Below the pieces are notes generated by a model that searched no databases, had not been told where the DNA came from, and saw only the letters and a list, made by a program, of their open reading frames with translations. A stretch of 64,000 nt of DNA from Cryptomeria japonica (lineage: Eukaryota; Streptophyta; Pinopsida; Cupressales; Cupressaceae): NCBI RefSeq assembly GCF_030272615.1, contig NC_081408.1, forward strand, positions 607,360,173-607,424,172. Direction: 5' to 3'. Both the position numbers and the translations under genes were made by a program. Within the stretch, counting starts at the first letter, position 1. The number at the start of each line of letters is the position of its first letter. Below are positions 1-11,353 of this stretch, piece after piece.

Positions 1-155
1 ATATATATATCCATATATAAATATATTTTTATATGTATATATATGTATATATATCTCTTAAGATTTTAAATATATATATGAGTATATGTGTGTAAATGTA
101 TATATATAAGTATATAAATATATGTATATATGTCTATATATATATATATGATCGT
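1..155. repeat. TA-rich simple repeat
   Basis: Runs of TATATA with occasional G and C. It abuts the 3' end of LINE-1 and may be its tail, its target, or both. No gene is seen in it. Confidence 0.85.
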
Positions 156-289
156 AAAAGGGTCTATTGAGGGGGAAAATAAGGAGGGACTAGAATTTAA
201 ATGCTGATCATTATAAAGGGATGGAAGGAAGTGACATGCTAGCGTGCTCTGAGCTAGAATAACAGAATGACATATTAGGAGTAGTGGGC

Positions 290-3200
290 TTAGATGGGGT
301 CTGAGGAGAGGTTGATGCCATCCGCTCCCATGTTGGCCAACTCATCCGGTCTTTTGTTGCCTTCCCTATAGATATGATTGACCGTGAACCTTTCAAATCC
401 TCTATATAAATCAATAGCCTTCAACAGCAGAGTGTTTAGTCTCCAATAGGGCATGCTGCCTTTTCTTAGAGCATTGATAATAATAGTTGAATCCCCTTCA
501 ATATCCAGATTTTTAACTCCTAATTTCCTACACAGGTGCAGCCCTTCCACCAGGGCCATTAGTTTTTCCTAGTTATTGGTTTTGATGCCTACAAGGGAAG
601 CTAGGATGGCAATTTCTTTGCTTTCCCAATTGTGGATAGAGCATCCTATACCTGCAATTCCTGGATTTCCATGGGATGCCCCATCAAAGTTTAACTTAAC
701 CCATCCTTCGATTGGATGAAGCCATCTGCATTTAGCTCTTTTCTAGAGACTTTCTTTAGGGCCATCCCCCACAAAGGGAGGGAAAGATAAGCCCCCCCAA
801 CATCTTTTCATCTTTTCATCCCACTAGGTTACTGTGGCACTCTTTTTTATGCTAGATGATATCCTGTTGTTCATGAACTCAATGGTAGTAGACTCAATTT
901 TGTTGATAACCCTATGAACCTTAAGTTTATCATTTCCGAAGAGACGTCTATTTATTTCCTTCCACAACTCCCACATAATGGAAGATGGGAGAGATATCCA
1001 TATTCCTTCAAAGAGACAGCCTCATCTAAGGAGAGGCCAAGCTTTGAGCATCCCAGAGATGATATGGGGGAAGGTAGTAGACCACTCCAATTTCTTAGTG
1101 AACCAAACCTAGCATTGGTGAGAAAAAGGGCAATTGAGGAGGAGATGGTTGGTGTCTTCTTCATCTGCCTCACAGAGAGGACATCTACTGGGTCCCTCAT
1201 ACCCCATTCTCCTAAATTTATCCGTAGCTAAAAGCTTGTTCTGGATAGCAAGCTAGGAGAAGACTCCAGCCTTAGGTAGGTAGTACTTATCTCGACAAAG
1301 TTTCAGGTGTAGCTCAGACTTTGGTCTTATCTGAGCTTTGAAGATATGAGAGTACCCATCCTTGGAATTATATTCCCCACTTAAGGAGTCATCCCATACA
1401 AGCTTATCCTTATGATGGCCAAAGGCTATGTTCCTTGACCTAAGAATTTCCATGAGTTTACTTTTATCCCCTTCCAGAATATCCTCATTATCCCTATTGA
1501 TCCACTGCCACCTAGCCCCTTCCAATGAAGGGGAGATATAGTTTTTTAACAGGGAGCCTCTATGTGATTCAAGGAGGATATGGGTAGCTCCAAAATCATA
1601 AATATTCCCAATAGCATTATACCCACTCCATGAATCAGACCAAAAAAAGGCTTCGTCCCCAGACCCTAGGTTCCAAGTAAGTTTGCCTGAAATAATACTT
1701 TTGCATTCCAACAAGAAATTCCATAAGCGGGAACCTCTAGGAGGGTTGGTTTCTCTAAAGATTTGGATAGGGTTGCCTCCATTAAGCTATTTATTGTGCA
1801 ACAACATTTCCCATTTGAGATGGGGGTTTCTGAACATTCTCCAGACCAACTTGGCTCCTAGGGCTCTCCCTTGATCATAGAGGTTTTTAATGCCAACCCC
1901 TCCTTCCTCTTTAGGTTTGCATATCTTGTCCCAGGATAGGAGTGATATTTTCCTATCTTCATTGGCCCCTTGCCAAAAGAATGTTCTGAGATGCTTGTTA
2001 AGTTCAGCCTATTTGTTAGAAGATAGATTTTGATAGGAGAGCAGGTAAATGGGCATAGCTGACAGAACGGATTTAACCAAGGTTGCGCTACCTGTAGATG
2101 ACAGTCATCTTCCTTTCCAGGTGTTAATCCTAGATTTGATTTTATCGACCAAATTATCCCACAATTTTGAAGATCTCCTTCCCTTATCAAGGGGGATGCC
2201 TAGATATTTGCAAGGGAGGAGCCCTTGCTTGATCTCAAGGACTTTACAGATCTCCTCCCCTAATGTAGGGTCTATGTTGAACATAAAAAACTATTGACTT
2301 CTCGAAATTGACCTCTTGACCCAAAGCTAACATATAGGAATTGAGGATGCCTTTGAAGGCGCTCACCTCCCTGGTACTTCCTTGACCAAAAAACATCGTA
2401 TCATCAACAAATTGCTAATGGGTAAAGGAGTGTAGACCAGGAATACTTTGGATCCCTCCCTCCTCTCTAGCCGTTGAGATGGATCTCCCAAGGGCTTCTG
2501 CCATAATGATGAAGAGGAAAGGGGACATGGGATCACCTTGCCTAAGCCCTCTTGAGCTGCTAAAGAAACCCTCCAGAGTGCCATTAACCATAATAGAGAA
2601 TTTAGGGGTGGAGATGCATTCAAAAATTAGGTTGATCCAAGATTTAGAGAAGCCAAATTCCTCCAAGCATTTACATAAGAAGCACCAATCAACTTTGTCA
2701 TAAGCTTTACTTATATCCAATTTGACTAGCATGCTTGGGGCATTATTAAGCTAGACCAAATGGATAGCTTCTTGGGAAATTATTACCTCATCATAGATTG
2801 ATATATCCACTACAAAGCCAGTTTGTTCTTCACTAATGATGAGAGGGAGAAGATTCTGAAGTCTAGCTGCTAGATTTTTGGTTAGGAGTTTATACAAGGT
2901 GTTGCATAGGGCTACAGGTCTGAAGTCATTGAAGCTATCTTGTTTCTCTTTTTTGGGGATTAGAGATAGGAAGGTATTGTTGATCTCCTTGAGAATCTTC
3001 CCTGAGTTCCTAACACCCTCTAAGGCTTCCCTGATCTTTTTCCCCATAAAACCCCAACATTTTTGGAAAAACCTTGTAGGGAAGCCATCTAGACTTGAGG
3101 CCTTGTCCAGATTCATCTTCATAAGGGTGGATTTAACCTCCTCCTCAAAAAATTTCTTTAGAAGGCATTTATTGTGGTCATCATTAATGAGTTTTGGAAG

Positions 3201-4481
3201 ATTCTTGATAATATTGAGTTGGCCTCTTAGGTTGGAGCCATCAGTGTTGTTTAGGACATTATCAAAGAACCTTACATCTTCTAAGGTGATATCGGTCAGT
3301 TCAGATAGGATGGATCCTTGACAATTATTTATACTAGAGATTTGATTAACCCATCTCCTCTGCTTGGTACTATTGTGGAAGAACTTGGTGTTGCGGTCCC
3401 CATCATTCAACCAAGTCTCCCTTGATTTTTGTCTCCAGTAGATCTCTTCATTTGACAGAATCTTTTCATACTTAGAGAGTAATGATTTTTCCTTAAGGAA
3501 GAGATGTTCATCCATCCCCTTCTCTAGCACTTCAGTATTAACATCCTTAAGATCTCTTTCTATTAAGAGTTTCTTATCGAAAATATTACCAAAATTAATC
3601 CTATTCCACTCCAAGAGCTTCCTCTTCATAAGCTTTAACTTGTTTGCCACAATAAACATTTTTGATCTTGAGAACACTAAGCCACTCCACCACTTTTCAA
3701 TTAGGTTTATGATGTTATCATCTCTGAACCACATGCTTTCAAATTTGAAGGGGCATTTTCAAGGAGAGTGATCTGACAATATGTTAAGTTGAATTGGAAA
3801 GTGGTCAGAGCCTAATAAAGGAAGAGGCTCTACTTCCATGGTTTAATTAAGCTCTGAGAGCCCCCCATGGATAAAGAACCTATCTAGTTTCTCCACAATG
3901 TTACAAAAACCTATCCTTCTATTGTTCCATGTAAAGGCATTCTCTGTTGTCTGGATTTCCATCAAAGAATTCCTATTGATCTAGTGATTGAAGTCTACAG
4001 CCACTAGAGGGAGCTTGATACTGCCTCCCCTTTCATCTTCTACCTTAGTGATGGCATTGAAGTCTCCATCGATGATATAGACTTCATTCGGGTGAATTCT
4101 AAGGAAAGCCTCAAGTTCCAGCCAGACCCAAGCCTTGTCCCTATTCTGGATAGGACCAAAAACATTGATCAAATTAAATATAAGCTTGTTGTTATAGCTT
4201 GCTACTATTCCTCCTATCCAATTTTCCTTAATCTCTAATGGTGAGAACAAAATAAATGTAGAGTCCCATATGATTGCTAAGCCTCTTAAGGCCCCCATAG
4301 CAAGGAAATGCTTCAACTTTTGAAAGCCTAGTTTCATCTCAAAAAGGGCAATCTTAGAGGAGTTCATTTTAGTTTCTTGGATTAAAATTATGTCTGGTTT
4401 TGATTTAGAGATGCAGTGCCTTAAGATGCGTTGTTTGTTAGGGGCATTCAAACCCCTAACATTCCATGTTATAATTTGCAT
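290..4481 (-). pseudogene. LINE-1 ORF2: endonuclease / reverse transcriptase / RNase H
   Basis: Encodes the enzyme that nicks target DNA and copies LINE RNA. The start at 4481 (MQIITWNVRGLNAPNKQ) opens the apurinic-type endonuclease, with QETK, GDFN (about 4060) and SDH (about 3801) present. The reverse transcriptase follows, with LIPKK, LDISKAYDKVDW, GLRQGDP and the FVDD active site at 2401-2412. A zf-RVT stretch (CPLCEADEEDTNH) and an RNase H domain (about 700-290; NFDGASHGNPG, EGDST, RPDELAN) complete it. One frame holds from 4481 to about 2300, broken only by stops, for example TAG at 2751-2753 where LINE-2 has Gln. Frameshifts follow between about 2300 and 560. The catalytic motifs are intact, so this copy died later than LINE-2. 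Confidence 0.9.
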
Positions 4482-4537
4482 GGCTCTATGGGGAGGATCT
4501 TCCCCTCCCCTGCATTAAAAAGAGATGAAATTTTAAG

Positions 4538-6330
4538 CTAACCCCTCGCTTCCCCATCCTTAGCTCTTCGTTCAGCAAGGGATCTTCTGCCTCTTTTCTT
4601 AAAAAGCTTGGCGCAGTCAGGAGAAACCTTTCTCTCTTCATAGATATGAATGCCTAGAGTGTTTGGAATTTCATTTTCCAATAGATTTTTAACATAGAGT
4701 TCCCTTTGTCTTTCCAATTCCTGAGCATCACAGACCTCATCTAAAAATTGTTCCATTAGATCATTGACTACTTCTTCCACTACAAAATTAGCAATGATGT
4801 TAATTTATTTAGCTACTCGTTCATTCTCAGATTCTGCATTTTCTTCAAAATCACTCTTCAAGGGTGGAGGGCATTCCTCTGCCTCCTTAATGGCTTCCCC
4901 ATTTGAGACATGAAAGGTTGGTTGACCCTTCTTGTAATCCATTCCCATTGATGGGGAACAACTTTCCTCCTCCACTGATTGTGCAGATGGGGTAAGTTTA
5001 ACTATTGGGGAAGACCCCAAGGGACTCAGCATCTTTGGTTGGATGTGATAACCAGAAGATGTATTTTTAACTAGTCTTGGCTGATCCTTTTGAGGGGGCA
5101 GCTCACTAATCTCGCCTTCTTCCAAGTCTGGATCACTGATCTTTGAATCAGCTTTAGGTGGCCTACTCATAGCCAGTGATGGGGGGAGAAGGGGACATGG
5201 GATCTTGATGAGGGAGCAATTGGAAGAGGATTGAGGACATCGGTTCTCTGAAGGATCAGAGGGATGATGTTTAATTTTAGCCTCAAGGCCTTCCATAGTA
5301 AAACCCCCCCTACCAAAAATTTGAGTGAGACACCCACATCCTTGAGAACTGACCCAGGGTGAGGCATCTCAGGAGAGAATTTCCTTGGGATATTTTCTTC
5401 AATGGGGCCTTTATAAAAGGATAATTTTAGGGTTATACTACAATTATCGCATTTTAGCATAATGGGCTCTAAAGTTTTAATGTTGATATTCATGTTAACA
5501 ATAAGAATCTGGTTAAAGAAGCTAAGAGATGTTTTTTTAACCTCTACAAACTTCCCAATTTTATTGCCTATAATTCTTAAGAAATCATTATTTTGCAATT
5601 CTACTAGTAATTTATCAATTGAAATTGCTCTATTAACCATGCAAGATTTTAATCAAGATGGGAGAAAGAGAGGCTGCCATTCCTAGCATTCTAAACTGAA
5701 ACCCTTGTATGTTAATATGTCCCCATACAGAAGTCTATTTCTCAAACCCTGATTACCGCATTCAATAGAAAGGAAATTATCAGGAAGGAAGTCAATTTTT
5801 ACCTGGTTATTGAAAGAAGAAGACAACCTGTTAGCCATTTGCTCTGATGGGATCCCCCAGCCCTTCCATCGGGCAAAGATCATGTGTTCTTTGCAATGCA
5901 TTTGATACATAGACTAGGTTTGAGTATCGATTTCAATCACCGGCCCTCTCGAAGTAGCTGGAGGATTCGTTGGTGAGTCCACCTTAGGATGCTTGACATC
6001 CTTAGCTTTTTGATGATTCATGATAGAATGGTGGCCTAGGGTTTCCTTCCCCTTTGTCCATAATTTAGAGGAATTTCATGTAGGAGTGATATTTTGGTCA
6101 CTTGAGCTTTCTAGATGGTTAGGTTTTACAAAACCCTCCTCTTGGTAGTGCTTGGGATTTTGGCTGTAGCAATTTGGTTGACCTAACGCCTGTTTATTTC
6201 TACATCTAACCATCTACCAATTCCGATCCAAGCCTTCATAGGGAAGAGGGGGAGCCCTATCCATTTTAGTCACAGCATATTTTGTTTTTACAAAGAAAGC
6301 CTCTTGTTTGTGAGTCCATGAAGCAACCAT
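4538..6330 (-). pseudogene. LINE-1 ORF1: nucleic-acid-binding protein
   Basis: In plant LINEs ORF1 gives the RNA-binding chaperone of the particle. It lies just upstream of ORF2, 56 bp away, in the same place as the better-preserved LINE-2 ORF1. Readable pieces are 5910-5683 (FARWKGWGIPSEQMANRL), 5640-5167 (DKLLVELQNNDFLRIIGNKI, then a stretch with CDNC), 5296-4805 (acidic, Pro/Ser/Glu-rich) and 4780-4538 (charged C-terminus). They sit in different frames, so there are several frameshifts and stops. The start near 6330 is the first plausible Met and is uncertain. Assignment as a DUF4283-type ORF1 rests mainly on position and on resemblance to LINE-2. Confidence 0.72.
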
Positions 6331-6456
6331 ACCAGGTATCTCAGCCCAAAAGTTGTTAGCCAGAACAAAGAAATGGTTTGCGAAGCCCTAGTGGGTACCC
6401 AGCGGCGGTCTTGAAAAAGTGGTTGTCGGTGCTCTACTTCAATCTTTCGCTCGCAG

Positions 6457-6566
6457 AGCCATTTTTTTTTAATATATTATATATTACATATTACATATTA
6501 TATAATATATAATATATAATATATTATTATATTATATTATATATATTTTTATTTTTATTTTTTTTA
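6457..6566. repeat. TA-rich simple repeat at the LINE-1 5' end
   Basis: TATATTA-type repeat directly upstream of LINE-1, passing into T-rich ATTTTT units. Its far side meets a T-run that looks like the poly(A) of another minus-strand element. Confidence 0.8.
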
Positions 6567-7150
6567 TCAGTAAGAGGCCGAAGCCGAAAATTTTATTAAT
6601 CATTATTAAAGTTTACATCACTCCACTCATGCAGATGCTGGTAGGAAAGAGTGGAGGCAAGAAAACCTTCGGCCTTTCCCGAGACCATAGTCTAGAAAAT
6701 CCTATAGCTATTACATATATGAACATATTTTTGAAAATTATAGTAGCACTTTAGCCTAAGGGTGATCAGGTGGGAAGATATTTGATTTCCCTTACAAGCC
6801 CCTATTAACATATTACAATTATCATTGTTCTCCTTGTGCCTTGTCTAGAGTTTGAGCTTTGATTAAATGTTGTTTATAGGCCTTTTTAGCACAACAATCT
6901 TCCTTTCTTTTGTTAAAGATGGCCTTGCTCCTCCTGCATGGTTAGTTTTCATATCACTTGCCAAGATTGTTAGTAACATTTAATTTCCTATTTCAAATAC
7001 TATATTTAATATTCCATTCTAGGATTATTCCTCAGCCATTTATCTGATTGGAATTGCCATTCCAAGATTTAAACAGAGAAATGTAAACAGAAAATTATAA
7101 ACAGAGTGTTTTGATTTCCTTCTTTGGTGTTTCTAAATCCTTAACCTCAT
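6555..7150 (-). mobile_element. Candidate 5'-truncated retroelement 3' end
   Basis: Read on the minus strand, the sequence ends in AATAAAATTTTCGGCTTCGGCC, a short GGC-TTCG-GCC hairpin, then an A-rich tail at about 6545-6570. That is what a poly(A)-tailed LINE or processed transcript looks like. No coding motif is readable upstream, so the element type and its 5' limit (somewhere near 7150) are guesses. Confidence 0.35.
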
Positions 7151-7595
7151 TTATCTATAAGTAGAAAGTAGTACATATGACATAATCATAATCAAAGTTC
7201 TTAGATAATTCCCTTTTTGAACAATGGTCATCCAAAGTTACGAAACACATGTTTACTTCCTTTTGTTTTTGTATCAGGATGCTATACCTGATAATGGATG
7301 ATATCCAGGATACAATAACAAAATGGGATAAAGGGGATTTTGTCATGCCTATATCCATGTCTAGCTAACTCACTCAGCCATGTAAAATTTATACTAAGAG
7401 GGTAATAGAAATGGATGAGTGTCATGGCAAAATTTATCTTATATTCTCACCCAGAGTATTCTACATGAAAGCCACTTATTACTCGTAGTCTATAGAATAT
7501 CAGATAATCTTTCATTTATAGATAGCACAACAACAAGTGATATATGAGTATATTTTAACAACTAGCAGGACTAAATAGAAGTTACAATTGATTTT
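7151..7595. other. No gene recognised
   Basis: AT-rich sequence with scattered stops in all frames. I see no motif, repeat or RNA gene here. Confidence 0.5.
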
Positions 7596-9134
7596 CTTAG
7601 TTTTTTATTAAGAAAAAATAGGTTTTAAGGGACCCGAAACCTGCTTACAATACAAAAGATGAGCATGAAAGAAACAAAACAAAATAGCTGCAAAAGACCA
7701 GCACAAAAACTAGCAACTACGCCAAAAAGACAACAAGGAGCCAACAAGAAATTGGCATCCAAAACCCAACATTACATATCAATTGAACACTTTTATAGAC
7801 TCCTCAGCATTCTAGACCAATAGCATCATCACTTTGGCCTCTTCCCTCAGATCATTTCTCTCCTATTTCAGCTGGATTTCTTTTGTTTTGGTCTCCATCT
7901 TAGTGGTGTTTTGCCTCATCCTTCACCTGGAAATTTGATGAGTGGAGCTGGAGGTCGGGGAATCTTCAATGATTACCAAGTTCTTATCCTGATTTTTTCT
8001 CTCTAAGTGATCCGCCAAGGCATTCATGTTCTATGACGAAACTTTTAGGACCTCAAGACTGTGGTTCATGAAACTTTTCAGAGCTTTCTTAGTATGAGCA
8101 ACCCGAGTATTGATATTGTCTTTATCCTCCTCAACTTGTTCTTTCACAATTCTGATAACATCCTCCAGATGTTTTAAATCCCCTTTAATCAGATCTTTTT
8201 CTAGCTAGTCCTCCATCTCGATTTCCTCCTCAGCTTCACTGGTTTCTGTCTCCTCATTCTTTTTCTCTGAATTCATTTCCTTAATCAAATTATTTATCTT
8301 ATTTTCCAAATCCCTATGTTTGCTCTGAATGCTAGTAATGTTGTCAATAACCCATTTCTAGAAGTTGAAGGATTCCAGAGTATAGTTACGGGTAGTATTT
8401 AGAATAGTATTCATTGAGTCCCTACCCTGCTCACTGGCCACAAAATTAGGGTTGTCTTCCTCCTTAGAATTCAGGACAACATTCCTACTATCCGAGCCCA
8501 TAGGGTTAGAGTAAGGGTTTTCAGAGTTACCCCCTTCTTCGTCTTCACCAATCTTCTCATCCTTCTCACTCTCCATTTTTGTCTCACAATCCTTTCCCTT
8601 TTCCTCCTCCAAATCACAATGCACCTCCATTTCCACATTATCAATTTCAGATCTCTGTTTTTTGTGGGTAGGGGTATTAGGCTGATCCTCATCCGAATCA
8701 CATTCTTTACAACTCTCAGAAATATATGCATTAGTGACCAAGGGATCATCTTTGTGAGCCCTAACTTTCTCCTTCAGGTATTCATAAATGAGCAATATGA
8801 GCCCCTGGTGGGCTATAGGGTAAGAATTAGGCTTTTTAGCTTGATCAGCCAGACTCTCATTCAAGGAGGATGCTAAGTAATAAGGCAGGGAGATTTTAAC
8901 CCCATGATAGAAGTGATTAAGGATTGCAAAATGATAGTTATATATTTTAGTGAATCTATCGTCAATAGTGAGAAACTCCATTAAAACCCTTAAAACGTTT
9001 TGCCAGAAGGACTTTACCTGCTGGGGAATGTAGTAGGAGATGTTGTCTTTCTTGACAAGCTTGACTCTGTTGTTGTGCCAGCCTCTAGCAAACCCATGTG
9101 ACACCGAATTTCTACTTTCGTGTAGCTTTTCCAT
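7596..9134 (-). pseudogene. Unrecognised retroelement-associated protein, C-terminal part with coiled coil
   Basis: The frame opens at 9134 (MEKLHESRNSVSHGFARGW). It has a helical region with YYIPQQVKSFWQNVLRVL and PIAHQGLILLIYEYLKEK, then an acidic Glu/Lys/Ser-rich linker. TAG at 8358-8360 interrupts FNF-stop-KWVIDN, after which the same frame continues through a Glu/Lys coiled coil to about 7800, with further stops. A transcript-like end follows: AGGTTT/AAACCT stem and AATAAA near 7610, with a short A-run. I do not recognise the family. The layout (globular N-terminus, charged linker, coiled coil) resembles the second ORF of element D at 22890-26259, which suggests a mobile-element origin. 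That link is inference. Confidence 0.5.
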
Positions 9135-9672
9135 ATAGTTAGTAAAGCCATTTTCTTAGTTCATATAAGTCTACACATATAGATATTTAAGGCCTTCATT
9201 GCCAATTTTGTTAACAGATCCCTCCCTGATTATGTATCCACCTCTATGAATATATACCTATATATGAGTATATCCTATTGCTTATAAACATATATATGAG
9301 TATATATTCATATTTATGAATATCAAAACAGAGTAAGAATATATCAGCCAATCCTCAATATATGTAGAAATATATGAACAGGAGCAATCAATAGTAACTA
9401 AAATGAAAGGTCCAAACTACTCTCATGAAGTGTATATAAGTAAAACCATAAAATTAACAGTTAATTCATACTATTTAATTTCATTTAAACCAGCTATGTT
9501 TATCCTTAAGATATGGCGAGATTATTATCTCTTTCGAAGTCTGTATTGATCATAAGCTAACATTGTTCTTCTTAATATAGTAATAAGCTAGAGTTCCAAA
9601 CTAAGCCGAATATATATGGTGACAAGGAATGAACAAAAATGTCACATCTTCTATCCAAGAACCATAGCCTCC
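9135..9672. other. AT-rich spacer inside the unrecognised gene
   Basis: AT-rich, with repeated TATATATGAGTATAT-like words around 9240-9340. It separates two minus-strand coding blocks and could be an intron or a second insertion. No clear splice pair was found. Confidence 0.4.
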
Positions 9673-10251
9673 TTATTCTGAGCTTGAAGGGGAAGGGGTC
9701 ACCTCTTCTCCCTCATCCAGTTCCAAGCCCTCTTCCTTTAGGAAGTCCTCGAACCAAGTAGTCTTTGGCAGGTTCCTCACATGAAATAAGTGAAGAAAGA
9801 AATTAACATTCCTATTTACTGCAGCAGTCCTCTCTCTGGTAAATGCTTCCACATCCATAGTGATAATGGGGTATCTAGGCACCGACCTGTTGTTCCTTAT
9901 AAAAACATCATAGTCTCTTGGCCTCGGTATGGTCTAGTCATTGTCAATATTGACAAGAACCCTCTCTATATCGTCCAAGATTGAGGCAATGAAGACCTCC
10001 TTGCATAGAGCACCTGTGTCATCTCTTTCCTTGGTGGAGATCATTTTCATAGACAAGAACATGGCCGCTACATCAGAGTTTGCCCTAGTTTGGTCAATAT
10101 TTGTGAGATAGTTTGGGCCGAGGATTTTTTCTACAGCATCTAGTACTAAGGCATGAGGAAAGTGAATAATGTGTTTGGTGTGATCCCTGGTGATAACCCC
10201 ATCAAAGGCCATCTGCCTCTTTGAGCTGCTCAATTTGATAGAGGTATCCAT
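9673..10251 (-). pseudogene. Unrecognised protein, N-terminal part
   Basis: Opens at 10251 (MDTSIKLSSSKRQMAFDG) and reads in one frame to a TAA at 9673, with one TAG at 9931-9933 inside VNIDND-stop-TIPRPRDYD. The codon before decay was probably CAG, so 10251-9673 is a single ORF of about 190 residues. It contains HFPHALVLDAVEKILGPNYL and ends in an acidic, Pro/Ser tail. It lies 5' of the 9134-7800 block on the same strand and probably belongs with it. No known enzyme motif is visible. It could be the N-terminal domain of a plant retroelement accessory protein. Confidence 0.5.
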
Positions 10252-11195
10252 TTCTAGTTTAACTTAGGTCTAGGAGGTATCGATGACATAGAGCTATACA
10301 GGCCTAAATTGGTCTTAAAGATTATTAATTTTATCATGAAGGCTTGGCTTAATAGTCACACTGGGTAATTATGTTAATGACAGAAATGTCACATCCTCTC
10401 TTAATTCTTGCATACTTTCATCCCCTTTGGAAATTACTATTTAATTTAGTATAATTTCCAAATCTTTAGATGAAGATCCACCTATGAAGATATCATTTTG
10501 AGTTACCATACTCATATTTTGGCTAATGATCTTTCGGGTTTCTGACTAAGACAACCAGCTAATGCCCTGTTCATTGGGACTCTAACCTACCATAATGGCC
10601 TAAATCTCTCTGAGATCAGAATTGTAATGATGATCGGGCACTTTGATTAAGAGTCTTGATTTTTCATACAGTTGTATATATTTGGATTTGAGTATACCGA
10701 TCATAAGAAGCTAATGATTATCCAAAACCAAGTTCTTAAGTGTGAAGAATAAATATTTTATCATGTAATAAGTGATGTATGAATAATACAGAGTGTGTAT
10801 AAATATATGAGATAACTTATATATATATATATTATGTATATATAAATATATAATATTTATATATAAGTATATACAAATTGTATATATATATATGTATATA
10901 TTCATATATATCTAATAGACAATAAGTATATATAAATATATATATATATAGATAGATTGTATATATATATATCTAAATATATATTTATATATATGTATCC
11001 AATATATAATGTATATTAAATTTAATATGCAGATTGGTGTACGACATATTTTATAACAGAGTTTTAATGCCAGTGGTTAGTCAATAAACTCATCGAATCA
11101 GTATATATATGCATATGTATATACAAAATATTATGTATTTATATGAGTGACTATAAATGGTTTATATATATAGAATGATCTAAACAATAAGTGTA
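10252..11195. repeat. AT-rich tract, TA microsatellite at 10800-11190
   Basis: 10252-10780 holds no recognisable gene. 10800-11010 and 11100-11180 are dense TATATA simple repeat that meets the 3' end of LINE-2, like the repeat at the LINE-1 3' end. Tyr/Ile-rich reading frames here are low-complexity artefacts. Confidence 0.75.
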
Positions 11196-11353
11196 AAAGG
11201 TTGTGTTAGATATATAATCCTCATCCCCTGCCCCTAATATTGGACTTAGGCAATCTCTATGTATGTAATGGGATGAAGTGTTTGGTCAATTTAAGGATAA
11301 ATATGTGTAAATGTTGTTATTTTTTATAGGTTTTGTGTCGTTGTAAATATTGT

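Larger units (their letters stand above)
156..6456 (-). mobile_element. LINE-1: near full-length L1-type LINE
   Basis: A minus-strand non-LTR retrotransposon of about 6.3 kb. From its 5' end near 6456 it reads a GC-richer leader, ORF1 (about 6330-4538), ORF2 (4481-290) and a short 3' UTR ending in TA-rich sequence instead of poly(A). Order and spacing match LINE-2 at about 11200-17754, and both ORF2 copies are about 4.19 kb long, so the element is close to full length. Target duplications cannot be read because both ends lie in TA repeats. Confidence 0.88.

Noticed and set aside
1858-2190. 110-codon minus-strand ORF in the LINE-1 RT region
   Set aside because: The LINE homology here runs in other frames, so this is a shadow.
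10711-10905. Tyr/Ile-rich ORF
   Set aside because: Translation of TATATA microsatellite.
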